Source: Microbacterium sp. 2FI
GTDB lineage: Bacteria > Actinomycetota > Actinomycetes > Actinomycetales > Microbacteriaceae
DNA: 64,000 bases
Assembly: GCF_005502885.1 (NCBI RefSeq)
Contig: NZ_SCMR01000008.1
Coordinates: 1 to 64,000, forward strand
Direction: 5' to 3'
The notes under the pieces are model-generated. The model ran no database searches and was not told the DNA's origin. It was given only the letters and a program-made list of their open reading frames with translations. Shown here in pieces: positions 51,609 to 60,461 of this stretch; the stretch's first letter is position 1, and every line of letters begins with the position of its first letter. Both the position numbers and the translations under genes were made by a program.

Positions 51609-54600
51609 CTACAGGCTGTGGACGGCGAGCGTGCGCGCCGGTGGCCGCGGAGGCTGTGCAGGAACATCCGTCCGCGAGAGCCAGATTGCGCGATCCCGCG
51701 CGACTGCTGCGGCCGCAGCATCCATTCGCTGGTTTGGAGATGTAGCGGGAGCGCCGAGCGCGTCATCATCGAAAACGCCGTGCCGGTCACGGTAAGCCGC
51801 GACGATGCTCGCCTGGTGACGCCAGGAACCCGCCCGCACCGGGTCGACGGGAATGCGCCCGAGCGACGCAATCCAGTTCGCTCGCGAAGCCAATGCGTTC
51901 ACGACCAGCACCGAGGCGCGCTCCTCGATGAGATGAGCCCGTTCGTCGAGGGCGCGCCGCATGTCGGCATCCATCTCTCCCATCGCCGCAGGTATGAGAC
52001 CGGCGATCAACCGGCGTCCTCTCCCCTGCGAGCTGCCACTCGACGACTGAGCCAGGACTCGCTCGAGCCGTTCGTGGAGCACGGCCGCGGCATCCTGAGC
52101 ATCCTCGAATCCCCGCGCGGCAGCGATTCGTGGGATCAACGCGTCGACGTTGTGCCCGAGCGCTTCGGCGCGTCGAAGACCAGCAGTCAGTGCACCGAAC
52201 GCGTCGGAAGCGATCGCGGCCTCGGCCAATGCGGCTGGTAGTCCACATGCGTGGATGAGGTTCGTCCACCGTGTCCGCTGCGCCGACGAGGCGATCGTTT
52301 CGTACTCGGCAGCGAGTTGCGCGATCGACCCCCAACTCTCCTGCTCGGCGACGAGCGTCTCATGTGCCGACAGTTCGGCTCCCACATGGCCGAGCACGCC
52401 CACGAGGACGTCGCGGGCCGACGCATCCGGACGATTGCCGGGATGACGCACGGAATGATTGTCGTCGGGACGAGAGGTGACCACGTAGGCAGTGTTGGAG
52501 CCTCTCCCCCGCGTCATCGCGACGTACAGGTTCTCGCGGGTCGTTCCAGACTCGATGACTGCGTGCGCGGTGTCGGTCGTGATCCCCTGCGCCCGGTAGG
52601 CGGTCACCGCGTAACCGAGGTCGACATTCTCAGCCACATACTGGGCAGGCAGCCAGAGCGGTCGAGCCCCGACGCGGTCGATGTTTCGCACCCGTATCGA
52701 GCCATCGCGACGAATCGCGACGACCTGCCACCGAGATCCATTGCGCACCCAGTTGCTCCCCGATCGCAGTCGGCGGTCATTCTTCCGGGTGATGACGACG
52801 TCACCGACGGATGCTGCCGCCTCATCGTGCAGCGGCGCTTCGGCGCTGGCATCCACGACGCCTGAAAGGATCAGCTCGGCGCGCGCACGTCGGTTGAGTG
52901 CACCGACCGCTTCCCCCGTGTCGGCGACGAGCACTGACGACATGCCGGAGCCCATGTCCCGTAGCCACGCAATGTAGGCAGCATCGAACATTGCATCGGC
53001 ATCGCCGCCAATGATCCTGTCGTGCGCGCCGTACTCCTCCAGGGCCTGCGGTCGCCCGTTGCGGAGGTCGAGGGATGCGTCCTTCTCCCACGCGTGCCGG
53101 AAGCGATGGACGTCTGCGAGCTCGGGAGCATCGGAACGTGCTTCGACCAGCATCCGGAACGCGCCTCCTGCATCGACCGACTGCAATTGCGCCCAGTCCC
53201 CCACCAGAAGGACCTTCACACCCGCGCGCATCGCGACACTGCAGATGCGATCAAGCGTCAGCGTGCCCGCGAGGGATGCTTCGTCGATGATGACGAGCTG
53301 ACCGGCGCGCATCGCCGCGTGCCCTTGGCTGTTGTCGTGCAACCACTTGGCCGTGTTCTCAGTGGCGATACCGAGGTCGTCGGCAAGTTCGCGAGCGGCG
53401 GCAGCGGAAGGCGCGAGCCCGATGACCGAGCCTCGCCCGTGCTCGTGCTCCCACGCGAGTCGAAGAGCATGCATCGCCGTCGTCTTGCCGGCACCAGCCG
53501 GGCCGATCAAGACATCGAGCTTGCGCGATGAGGTTGCGATCGAATGCAGGGCGTTGCGCTGATCCTCTCCGAGGACGATCCCGTGATTGCGGCGCGCTCG
53601 TTCGGCGTGCTCGAGGGTTGCAGCGCCGACCACCGGGCCGTCGGTCGATTGCGACGCGGCGAGCAGTCGCTCCTCCGCATCCAGGAGAGTGAGCGACGAG
53701 TAGCGCTCGGATTTCCTCAGACGGAAGACGCTCGTGCCATCCGCACGTCGGAACTCGGCGGGCGAGAGTGCAAGCTCGGGCGGCGTGAGCCGAACGGAGC
53801 GTTGCTCCGCGGCATCCGTGATCATGCCCACGATCGCCTCACGGTCTTCGGTTGAGACGAAGCGCCATCCCATCGTCTGCCGCGTGGCTTCGGCGTACAG
53901 GTTCCAGCGGGTCCAAGTGCTCCGGCGCTCGCTTGCGGCGTCGACCACGCGCGCCGCGAGTTGGTTCAGGATGCTGTGCGACACGTCTTCCGCGCGCAAC
54001 GGCGTCGGGGCATCCGCATCTCGGATCACGGCTCGAGCCCATGTTGTCGCGTCGCGACCGAGCAGTCGACTCGCGCGGAAGCGCCACTCGTGCGTGAGTT
54101 CCGCGAGCGATCGGAGTTGCTTCTCGGGGCGAGTCGACAGCGTCGCCTGCTGGCGTAGCCGGATGACGGTGACCTTCGACGGTGCGCGACCGTGCGTGGC
54201 GATGTACTCGTCGATGAGCCGATCCTTCTCAATGTCGATGTGACGCGAGCGCGACGAGAACTCGTCTACGAGCTCCTCGGGAACGGCTGCGATCGCCCAG
54301 ACGGGGTTGCGATCTGCTTCGCGCTCGCGCCGCTCCCACCCGACGCCGAGTGCACGCGTCAGGTGGTCGGCGAACATGGCGTTGTGCAACTCGGAGACCG
54401 CCACGGTTGCCGCGTGAAGAGGTCGTCCGTCGAGTGAGCGCCACTTACCGTCGAACACCGTGCGCACCTTGTTGCTTACCACGACGTGCGTGTGCAACTG
54501 CGGATCGCCCGCGCGCGAGTCGAAATGGTCGAAGGCTGCGGCTATGAGTCCTGTGACTTCCACCTGGGCGACGGCGCCGTCGCGGCCCGCTTCACCGGCG

Positions 54601-55115
54601 CGTGTCGCGGCGAGTTCCCGCTCCATGAAGGCGAGCACGTCGTCGATCGCCTTGTGATGCGCGTCGGCGATCGTCGCTTGGGTCGCGGCATCAGCGATCG
54701 CCCAGAGGACGGATGCCGACTTCGGCAGCGAGAAGGTGAAGTCGTAGCCGGCCACCGCGCGGCGGCGGGTCTGCTGCGAGGTTGTCGACCCGGGTGAGGT
54801 CACGCCATCCGGCCCGGATTCGGCGGCCGCATACTCGGGATACGCCCGCCCGAGAGGAGCACCGGTTCCGGGGTCTCGCCCCATCCCCAGCAGCAGCTCG
54901 AGTTGGGCTTCGGCGACCCGCGATTCCGCATCGATCCGACCGTCGGCGAGGGCCGGCAGTCCGCTCCCGAGCCAGCGCCCAGGTGGCGTGCCCGCCTCGG
55001 CGTAGTAGCGGGTCAGCGGGGTGGAAAGCGACCGTTCGCCATCAGCCGCGGCAACTGTGCGGAGGAGATACTTGTAGCCATCCCCGGCGCTCATCACTCG
55101 CATCGACACCGACAC
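51609..55115 (-). CDS. MobF family relaxase with TraI/TraA-type helicase
   Basis: 1168 residues from GTG 55115, which has AAGGAGAGG upstream. The relaxase domain carries candidate catalytic Tyr in LTRYYAEAG (37-38) and the HUH metal ligands in GDPQLHTHVVVSNK (His208, His210), plus YDFTFSLPKSASVLWA. The RecD-like helicase region has Walker A LIGPAGAGKTTAMHAL, Walker B VIIDEASLAGT, GDWAQLQSVDAGG and the late AYRAQGITTDTAHAVIE and MTRGR motifs. Such proteins nick at oriT, bind the 5' end and unwind DNA for conjugation. It ends close to the small membrane protein gene. No type IV secretion genes are in the window. Confidence 0.95.
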   Translation of the reverse strand: MSVSMRVMSAGDGYKYLLRTVAAADGERSLSTPLTRYYAEAGTPPGRWLGSGLPALADGRIDAESRVAEAQLELLLGMGRDPGTGAPLGRAYPEYAAAESGPDGVTSPGSTTSQQTRRRAVAGYDFTFSLPKSASVLWAIADAATQATIADAHHKAIDDVLAFMERELAATRAGEAGRDGAVAQVEVTGLIAAAFDHFDSRAGDPQLHTHVVVSNKVRTVFDGKWRSLDGRPLHAATVAVSELHNAMFADHLTRALGVGWERREREADRNPVWAIAAVPEELVDEFSSRSRHIDIEKDRLIDEYIATHGRAPSKVTVIRLRQQATLSTRPEKQLRSLAELTHEWRFRASRLLGRDATTWARAVIRDADAPTPLRAEDVSHSILNQLAARVVDAASERRSTWTRWNLYAEATRQTMGWRFVSTEDREAIVGMITDAAEQRSVRLTPPELALSPAEFRRADGTSVFRLRKSERYSSLTLLDAEERLLAASQSTDGPVVGAATLEHAERARRNHGIVLGEDQRNALHSIATSSRKLDVLIGPAGAGKTTAMHALRLAWEHEHGRGSVIGLAPSAAAARELADDLGIATENTAKWLHDNSQGHAAMRAGQLVIIDEASLAGTLTLDRICSVAMRAGVKVLLVGDWAQLQSVDAGGAFRMLVEARSDAPELADVHRFRHAWEKDASLDLRNGRPQALEEYGAHDRIIGGDADAMFDAAYIAWLRDMGSGMSSVLVADTGEAVGALNRRARAELILSGVVDASAEAPLHDEAAASVGDVVITRKNDRRLRSGSNWVRNGSRWQVVAIRRDGSIRVRNIDRVGARPLWLPAQYVAENVDLGYAVTAYRAQGITTDTAHAVIESGTTRENLYVAMTRGRGSNTAYVVTSRPDDNHSVRHPGNRPDASARDVLVGVLGHVGAELSAHETLVAEQESWGSIAQLAAEYETIASSAQRTRWTNLIHACGLPAALAEAAIASDAFGALTAGLRRAEALGHNVDALIPRIAAARGFEDAQDAAAVLHERLERVLAQSSSGSSQGRGRRLIAGLIPAAMGEMDADMRRALDERAHLIEERASVLVVNALASRANWIASLGRIPVDPVRAGSWRHQASIVAAYRDRHGVFDDDALGAPATSPNQRMDAAAAAVARDRAIWLSRTDVPAQPPRPPARTLAVHSL

Positions 55116-55284
55116 CCCGGCACCGCCTCTCCTTGCCAGAGAGGTGCGCCGCCGTGCCCGCGCCACCGGGCGCGGCCCTCGATCTGCAAGACGTGTGGAC
55201 GCTCAAGTGTGGCGAGCACTCAAGGCTGGAGCGGTCCTCCGCTGCTCGCGGATGAACTCAGCCCGCAAGGGTAAGCTACAAGCG

Positions 55285-55746
55285 ATGTCGTCATCCGCCT
55301 TCGCCCAGCGATCCAGGATGCTCGGCGAGCGACTGCTGATAATGAGGCTCATTACCAGTGTCGGCCTGGCGGTGCTGCTTCTCCTTGGCGTCGCGGCCGC
55401 TGGCCACGCGGAGCCGGACGGGTCGGCATCGGTCCCGCTGGCTGTAACCGTGCTCATGGACCCGCATGTTGACGCGGTAGGCAATCAGGCCCCGAGCGCG
55501 AAAGCGGAACATGTGGCGGTCGTAGCCGGATCGCCGGGAACCAGCGCCCTGGCTGGGGCCGCGCTATGCATACTCGGCGTCCTCTGCGGGCTTGTCTTCG
55601 CGGTTATCGTAAGGAGACTTTGGGGGCGGCGCACGCTCCCCGACAGCACGTTGCGACCGCCTCCGCTGTCACTCATTGTTCTTCCATTCGCGCGTCCCCG
55701 CGCTACCTCTCTGTCGTTGATGCAATTGGGTCTCTCCCGAACCTGA
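55285..55746 (+). CDS. DUF6153-like small membrane protein
   Basis: 153 residues from MSSSAFAQRSRMLGERLLIM; MRLITSV is a possible later start. The first helix (LITSVGLAVLLLLGVAAAGHAE) is followed by an extracellular part with HVAVVAGSPG, a second helix (ALAGAALCILGVLCGLVFAVIV), then RRLWGRR..P.STLRPPPLSL and the terminal SLMQLGLSRT. The ending resembles DUF6153, a family found beside copper genes in Actinobacteria. It is divergent from the relaxase gene and just upstream of the redox/copper operon, with which it shares strand. Confidence 0.7.
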   Translation: MSSSAFAQRSRMLGERLLIMRLITSVGLAVLLLLGVAAAGHAEPDGSASVPLAVTVLMDPHVDAVGNQAPSAKAEHVAVVAGSPGTSALAGAALCILGVLCGLVFAVIVRRLWGRRTLPDSTLRPPPLSLIVLPFARPRATSLSLMQLGLSRT

Positions 55747-55755
55747 CATTCAGCA

Positions 55756-55773
55756 CGCCGTCTATAGACGGCG
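55756..55773. promoter_or_regulatory. Perfect 18-base palindrome before the redox/copper operon
   Basis: CGCCGTCTATAGACGGCG is fully self-complementary without a loop, which fits a dimeric repressor site better than a terminator. It lies 65 bases before the DsbA-like start, and its centre has TATAGA, a possible -10. A related TTGTCTA/TAGACAA pair occurs inside the first gene (around 55904-55925). Confidence 0.6.
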
Positions 55774-55837
55774 CCTCACCCCGGGTTGCCCCCGGGATCG
55801 ATCCCTTTGCTGTCTGCCACCCTTTTGGAGTACCCGA

Positions 55838-56497
55838 ATGAAAACCCCTGTGAAGGCGACTCTGATCGCCGTCGCCGTCGCCATTGCACTGATTATGGCC
55901 ACGATTGTCTATGCCCTCGTAGACAAGAGTTCCACCCCTTCCACGGACGGCAGCGACGCCCCCGCCGTGATGCGTCCAAGCTCCCACGTCCTCGATGACG
56001 GCGGTGAGGGCGCCGTCACCGTGGTGGAGTTCCTCGACTTCGAGTGCGAGGCGTGTGGCGCCTTCTACCCGGTCGTCGAAGATCTGCGCGATCGGTTCGG
56101 CGGCGAGATCACCTATGTCGTGCGGTACTTCCCGCTCCCCGGGCATGTCAACTCGAAGAACGCGGCGATCGCCGCGGAAGCAGCCGCCGGCCAGGGTCGG
56201 TTCGAGGAGATGTATCACCGACTCTTCGAGTCGCAGCCGCAATGGGGTGAGGCAGGGGAATCGCGCGCCGAGCTGTTCCGAGGCTTCGCCCAGGAACTCG
56301 GACTGGACATGGCCGCCTACGACGTCGCAGTTGCGGACCCGGCCACTCTGGAGCGGGTGGAGCTCGACTTCAACGAGGGTCGCGCGCTAGGGGTCTCCAG
56401 CACCCCCACGTTCTTCGTTGACGGGGAAAAACTCGAGCTGCAGCAGTGGACCGACCTCGAGGACGCCATTCAGGCAGCGGTGGGCGCTGAACAGTGA
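55838..56497 (+). CDS. DsbA-like thiol oxidoreductase, membrane-anchored
   Basis: 219 residues. An N-terminal helix (7-28) anchors a thioredoxin-fold domain outside the cell. The active site is CEAC (Cys70, Cys73) in VVEFLDFECEACGAFYPVVEDL, and the cis-Pro loop is GVSSTPTFFVDG. HVNSKNAAIAAEAAAGQGRFEEMYHRLFE is the helical insertion of DsbA/BdbD-type proteins. It would oxidise or isomerise thiols in exported proteins. A GGAG SD lies 7 bases before the ATG. First gene of the long operon; its stop overlaps the next start (TGATG). Confidence 0.93.
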   Translation: MKTPVKATLIAVAVAIALIMATIVYALVDKSSTPSTDGSDAPAVMRPSSHVLDDGGEGAVTVVEFLDFECEACGAFYPVVEDLRDRFGGEITYVVRYFPLPGHVNSKNAAIAAEAAAGQGRFEEMYHRLFESQPQWGEAGESRAELFRGFAQELGLDMAAYDVAVADPATLERVELDFNEGRALGVSSTPTFFVDGEKLELQQWTDLEDAIQAAVGAEQ

Positions 56498-57516
56498 TGC
56501 GGACAGGATTGTCGCATCGGCGGGTGATCATCGTCGGCGCCGGGCAGTCCGGACTGGCTGTCGCCGCCGCATTGAGCTCTAGGGGGTTGCAGCCGCAGCA
56601 GGACTTCGTCGTGATCGACGCCGCCCCCGAAGGGCAGCGCAGCTGGGCGACGCGGTGGCACTCGATGGAGCTGCTCAGCGATGCCAGGCACAGCGCGCTG
56701 CCCCCCCGTCGCCTCCCGGGTGATCAGCGCAGGCATCCCCGTGTCGACGAAATCGTCGACTACCTCACCTACGTCGAGGCCGGACTCGGAGTGGAGACGA
56801 TGTGGGGGGTCCGTGCCACCGGCGTCGAGCACCGCGGGAACGGCTCCACCTTGCATCTGTCCACCACGACAGGGGAGGTACAGACCCGCAACGTGGTGTG
56901 CGCCACCGGCGCCGCCGCGCTTCCCCACCTACCGGAGTGGGCACCAGCGCTGACGGTACCCGGCGTCGTGCTGCACAGCAGCGAGTACCTCTATCCTCGG
57001 CAGATCCTGTCCGGGGATGTCCTGATTGTCGGTGGCGGTAACAGCGGCGTCCAGCTGGCGCGCGAGCTGAACGCGTCACACAGGGTGACACTGGCCACGA
57101 GAACGCCTCGTCGGCGCCGACCCGGCAAGAGCTACCCGGCTGCTGGCGGTGAGACCGTGTCCGCACTATCGCGTCGACGGCTACCAGAGCCCGTATTCGG
57201 AGAAGGGTATGAGCAGTTGCGTCGCATCGGCGTCACGATTCGGCCGGCAGTGATCGGCGCGCACGGCGCGGCGGTGACATTCGCCGATAGCACGTCGTCG
57301 ACGCCGGGCTCGGTGATTCTCGCCACCGGATACGCACCTGGCGATAACTGGCTCCCCGACGAGGCACGATCCACGCAGTCGCGCCGCACTGCAACCGGCC
57401 TCCCCGGCTTGTTCGTTGCGGGCATGCCCCAGTACAGCGTCCGCGGCGCCGACACCATTTTCGGGGTATGGCGCGACGCGACCACCATTGCCCATCAAAT
57501 CGTCAATCGTCCCTAA
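56497..57516 (+). CDS. FAD/NAD(P)-dependent monooxygenase-like flavoprotein
   Basis: 339 residues; a GTG at 56494 is an alternative start. FAD-binding VIIVGAGQSGLAVAAALS lies at the N terminus and the NADPH-binding VLIVGGGNSGVQLARELN near residue 178, separated by VVLHSSEYLYP, a form of the flavin monooxygenase fingerprint (F.G...HS..Y). ILATGYAPGDNWL is the ATG motif. ArsO-like and trimethylamine-monooxygenase-like proteins share this layout. In this operon it may act on a small thiol, an arsenical or a metabolite; the substrate is not evident. Confidence 0.87.
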   Translation: MRTGLSHRRVIIVGAGQSGLAVAAALSSRGLQPQQDFVVIDAAPEGQRSWATRWHSMELLSDARHSALPPRRLPGDQRRHPRVDEIVDYLTYVEAGLGVETMWGVRATGVEHRGNGSTLHLSTTTGEVQTRNVVCATGAAALPHLPEWAPALTVPGVVLHSSEYLYPRQILSGDVLIVGGGNSGVQLARELNASHRVTLATRTPRRRRPGKSYPAAGGETVSALSRRRLPEPVFGEGYEQLRRIGVTIRPAVIGAHGAAVTFADSTSSTPGSVILATGYAPGDNWLPDEARSTQSRRTATGLPGLFVAGMPQYSVRGADTIFGVWRDATTIAHQIVNRP

Positions 57517-57529
57517 AGGAAGGGCACCA

Positions 57530-58243
57530 ATGCGAAGAGTTCACACTCACCCGGCAAGAGGCTCCATGCGGACGGCGCAGTTGCGCACCATCAGCCGCGT
57601 CTCCCTCCTCGCCACCCTCGGGGCGCTGCTGCTAAGTGGCGCGGGCGCTCTGGTCACATCGACCTCTGCGGCCGCGCACGATGAAATCGTCGCCTCATAC
57701 CCCGAAGCCGGCTCCACAGTCGGCGTCGCCCCAGATGCGATCACGCTGACCTTCAGCGACGAAATCATCACGGAGAGCAGCGCGGTGGTCATCGAGGTAA
57801 TCGCCCCGCACGGCGAGAACGTCGCCGCAGGTTCGCCGCTGGTCGACGGGACCACCGTCAGCCAGACCCTCGCCCCGGATCAGGGACCGGGAATGTTCAC
57901 CGTACGGTGGCGGGTCGTGTCCAGCGACGGCCACCCAATCAGCGACGAGTACACGTACACCGTAGAAACTCTCACGATCATCACAAACACCCCGACCCCC
58001 GTTGACACCGCAGCAATGCAGACACCCTCGGCGACCGCGGCTGACACTGACGGCACCGGACACGGCGAACCATCTGGGGGCGGTGCGTTACTGCCCGGGC
58101 TCGCACTCCTCAGCGGTGTTGTCGTCGTGGGCGGCGCGCTCATCGTCGTGATGACTCTCGGCAGGCAGCGGCGACGCCGCGACCGAGCAGCAGCGACGTC
58201 CCCACCGTCGACAGAGACTGAGGTGCTCGCAGATGAGTCCTGA
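57530..58243 (+). CDS. copC: CopC-domain copper-binding membrane protein
   Basis: 237 residues with a signal peptide ending SAAA. The mature protein starts HDEIVASYPEAGSTVGVAPDAITLTFSDEI, the CopC/YobA fold with an N-terminal His as copper ligand. FTVRWRVVSSDGHPISDEYTYTV is the second conserved block, with the copper-binding D.H. A Thr/Pro-rich linker and one C-terminal helix (about 180-205) tether it to the membrane. It binds periplasmic-side copper for sequestration or delivery to the CtaG-like partner encoded later in the operon. Strong SD AAAGGAAGGG. Confidence 0.92.
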   Translation: MRRVHTHPARGSMRTAQLRTISRVSLLATLGALLLSGAGALVTSTSAAAHDEIVASYPEAGSTVGVAPDAITLTFSDEIITESSAVVIEVIAPHGENVAAGSPLVDGTTVSQTLAPDQGPGMFTVRWRVVSSDGHPISDEYTYTVETLTIITNTPTPVDTAAMQTPSATAADTDGTGHGEPSGGGALLPGLALLSGVVVVGGALIVVMTLGRQRRRRDRAAATSPPSTETEVLADES

Positions 58244-58772
58244 ACGGGTGAGACGCCTTGCGGTCACCTGCGTCGCTGCAGGAGTGGTCGTGCTGCTCGA
58301 CCAGGCCACGAAGGCGGTTGCGCTGGGCGGGTTGAGCCAGGACGAGCGCATCCCGCTGCTGGGCGACCTGCTCGGGCTGCAGCTCGCTTTCAATCCGGGA
58401 ACGATTCTCTCTCTCGGCGCCGGGTTCACCGGTCTGCTTACCGTGTTCGGCGTGGTTGCCGTGGTGGTGTTGGCGATGGCAGCCGCGCGTGCTCGCAATG
58501 GGTGGTGGGCGGTGGGGATCGGACTGATTCTCGGCGGTGCGATCGGGAATCTGATCGACCGACTGTTCGCACCGCCTGGATTCGGCGTCGGTCACGTTAC
58601 CGACTTCCTCGCCTACGGGAACTGGTTCATCGGGAATCTGGCCGACGTCGCCCTCGGCGCCGGCGTGATTGTCCTGCTCATCACCCTCTCGACAGGTCGA
58701 CGCACAGGCACTCCGCCAACGCCCGATGCGGACCTGCGCCCGAACACGGAGACCGGGGTGACCAAGCCGTGA
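58233..58772 (+). CDS. lspA: Signal peptidase II
   Basis: 179 residues, four membrane helices. Catalytic aspartates are Asp109 (GGAIGNLIDRL) and Asp138 (GNWFIGNLADVAL); DQATK near residue 23 and LAFNPGTILSLG near 52-61 are conserved. The last motif reads IGNLAD instead of the common FNVAD, and the Asn motif reads FNPGTILSLG rather than NxGAAFSL, so it belongs to a divergent branch. It cleaves prolipoproteins after lipidation. As a gene in a mobile operon it is probably an extra copy. It overlaps copC by 11 bases and the next gene by 4. Confidence 0.92.
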   Translation: MSPERVRRLAVTCVAAGVVVLLDQATKAVALGGLSQDERIPLLGDLLGLQLAFNPGTILSLGAGFTGLLTVFGVVAVVVLAMAAARARNGWWAVGIGLILGGAIGNLIDRLFAPPGFGVGHVTDFLAYGNWFIGNLADVALGAGVIVLLITLSTGRRTGTPPTPDADLRPNTETGVTKP

Positions 58773-59104
58773 CGGGCAAGGAGCGGGCGCCCTCCACCTA
58801 CCAGCGGAACGCACTAGCCCCCGCCCTGATTGCGGCGGCGACGCTGTTCATTGCGCCGGCGCTGATGGGCGGCGAAGGGTTTCTGGTCGTGCTGTTTCTC
58901 ACATCGATCCTCGCGATGATCGTCGGGTGGTTCGCGGTTCAGGCAGGGCAATGGTGGTGGATGCCGGTCTTCGCCGCAATCGCGGTGCTGTGGAACCCAG
59001 TGCTTCCGTTCCCGTTCACTGGACCGGTCTGGACCGCTGCACAGCCGGTCGCGGCCGTGGTGTTCCTGATCGCCGGCGCAATGATCAAGGTGCGCCGGCG
59101 ATGA
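58769..59104 (+). CDS. DUF6804-like small membrane protein
   Basis: 111 residues, GTG start overlapping the lspA stop (GTGA). Four helices are visible: APALIAAATLFIAPALMGG, FLVVLFLTSILAMIVGWFAVQ, WWWMPVFAAIAVLWNPVLPF and AQPVAAVVFLIAGAMIKV. The QAGQWWWMPVFAAIAVLWNPVLPFPFTGPVW stretch fits DUF6804 (name from memory). Function unknown; its conserved place between lspA and a TlpA-like gene suggests a role with envelope maturation. Confidence 0.75.
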   Translation: MTGKERAPSTYQRNALAPALIAAATLFIAPALMGGEGFLVVLFLTSILAMIVGWFAVQAGQWWWMPVFAAIAVLWNPVLPFPFTGPVWTAAQPVAAVVFLIAGAMIKVRRR

Positions 59105-59712
59105 CCCGCCAGGCAACGGCCGCCGTCGCCGTGATGCTGCTGGCCGTGACGCTTTCAGGGTGCGCGGCGAACGAGTCGCTCGCGCAGCAGTACCAAGACG
59201 GGAACGAGAAAGGCTACATCGCCGGCGACTTCCGGGTCGTCGAGATCCCCGCCGCGGAGCGGGGCGAACCGGTCGTGTTCGAGGGTGTCACCGACACCGG
59301 CGAGCCCGTGTCTAGCGACGACTATCGCGGCGGGGTGCTGGTGGTGAACTTCTGGTATGCCGCGTGCGGGCCGTGTATCGCCGAGGCGCCACTGCTCGAG
59401 CAGGTCTGGCAGGAGTACCAGGACGCCGGCGTCGCCTTCCTGGGAGTGAACACCTACGACCAGGCTCCGACTGCACTGTCGTTCGCACGCGACAACAACG
59501 TCACGTACCCCAGCGTCATCGATGTGAACGACGGCAGAGTCAAGCTCGCTTTCGCTCAGGTCACCCCGATCCAGGCCACCCCGACCACGCTGGTCATCGA
59601 CCGGGATGGTCGGGTCGCAGCCCGCATCATCGGGCAGCTATCGGCGGGGTCGATCCTCTCCACGCTCGTCGGCGACGCGCTGTCCGAGGGTGAACGAGGA
59701 GTTCGGGGGTGA
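59101..59712 (+). CDS. TlpA/ResA-like thioredoxin lipoprotein
   Basis: 203 residues. The signal peptide ends in a lipobox, LSGC, with the lipidated Cys21. The thioredoxin fold has NFWYAACGPCIAEAPLLEQVWQEY with active site Cys89-Gly-Pro-Cys92, and TPTTLVIDRDGRV as the cis-Pro loop. Such proteins keep apocytochrome c or other extracytoplasmic thiols reduced, taking electrons from CcdA, which is encoded next. As a lipoprotein it is also a likely substrate of the LspA and Lnt enzymes in the same operon. ATGA overlap with the preceding gene. Confidence 0.94.
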   Translation: MTRQATAAVAVMLLAVTLSGCAANESLAQQYQDGNEKGYIAGDFRVVEIPAAERGEPVVFEGVTDTGEPVSSDDYRGGVLVVNFWYAACGPCIAEAPLLEQVWQEYQDAGVAFLGVNTYDQAPTALSFARDNNVTYPSVIDVNDGRVKLAFAQVTPIQATPTTLVIDRDGRVAARIIGQLSAGSILSTLVGDALSEGERGVRG

Positions 59713-60461
59713 CGATCGTAGACGGCGCACTGTGGGTGGCAGTCCCGATCGCGGTGCTGGCGGGCCTGGCTTCCTTCGTGTCGCCCTGCGTGCTCCCGCT
59801 GGTGCCCGGGTATCTCGGCTACCTCGGCAGCACCACCACGGTGAGTCCTTCGACGAAAGCGGACAGGAAGTCCCTCTCGGCCGAGCGCACCCGACTGTTG
59901 CTCGGGGTGAGCCTGTTCATCGCCGGATTCACCGTCGTCTTCGTTTCGGTCACCGTATTGGGCGGCGCCTTCGGCTTCCTGCTGCTGCAGTACGCGAACC
60001 TGCTCACCCGCGTGTTCGGGGTCGTCATCATCGTGCTGGGGCTCGTGTTCATCGGCATGTTCGGTATCGCGCAACGCACGCTTCGCCCGCGCACCCGCGG
60101 CCGCGCGGGATTGATCGGTGCACCGCTGCTCGGATTCGCCCTCGGCGTTGGCTGGACCCCCTGCATCGGCCCCACTCTGGCGGCGATCATCTCGATGTCG
60201 TGGAACCTCGGTGATCCTGCCCGTGCGGCCCTTCTCGGCCTGGCCTATTCGCTCGGCCTCGGCATCCCGTTTCTGATCCTCGCCGCCGGTTGGGGGTGGG
60301 CATCCCGATCTGTATCGTTCCTGCGCCGCCACGTCCGTGCCCTGAACGTCATCGGCGGATCGATGCTCATCCTTCTCGGTCTGCTGATGGTGTCGGGGTG
60401 GTGGACGGTGTTGATGTCCGCGCTGCAGCAGGTGGTGATCAATGTCCCGCTACCACTCTGA
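59709..60461 (+). CDS. ccdA: Cytochrome c biogenesis protein CcdA (DsbD-like membrane electron carrier)
   Basis: 250 residues, six helices. The paired redox cysteines are in ASFVSPCVLPLVPGYLGYLG (helix 1) and FALGVGWTPCIGPTLAAI (helix 4), the hallmark of CcdA. Charged linker residues STKADRKSLSAERTR lie between helices 1 and 2. It moves electrons from cytoplasmic thioredoxin across the membrane to TlpA/ResA-type proteins. GTG start overlapping the TlpA stop by 4 bases. Confidence 0.95.
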   Translation: MTIVDGALWVAVPIAVLAGLASFVSPCVLPLVPGYLGYLGSTTTVSPSTKADRKSLSAERTRLLLGVSLFIAGFTVVFVSVTVLGGAFGFLLLQYANLLTRVFGVVIIVLGLVFIGMFGIAQRTLRPRTRGRAGLIGAPLLGFALGVGWTPCIGPTLAAIISMSWNLGDPARAALLGLAYSLGLGIPFLILAAGWGWASRSVSFLRRHVRALNVIGGSMLILLGLLMVSGWWTVLMSALQQVVINVPLPL

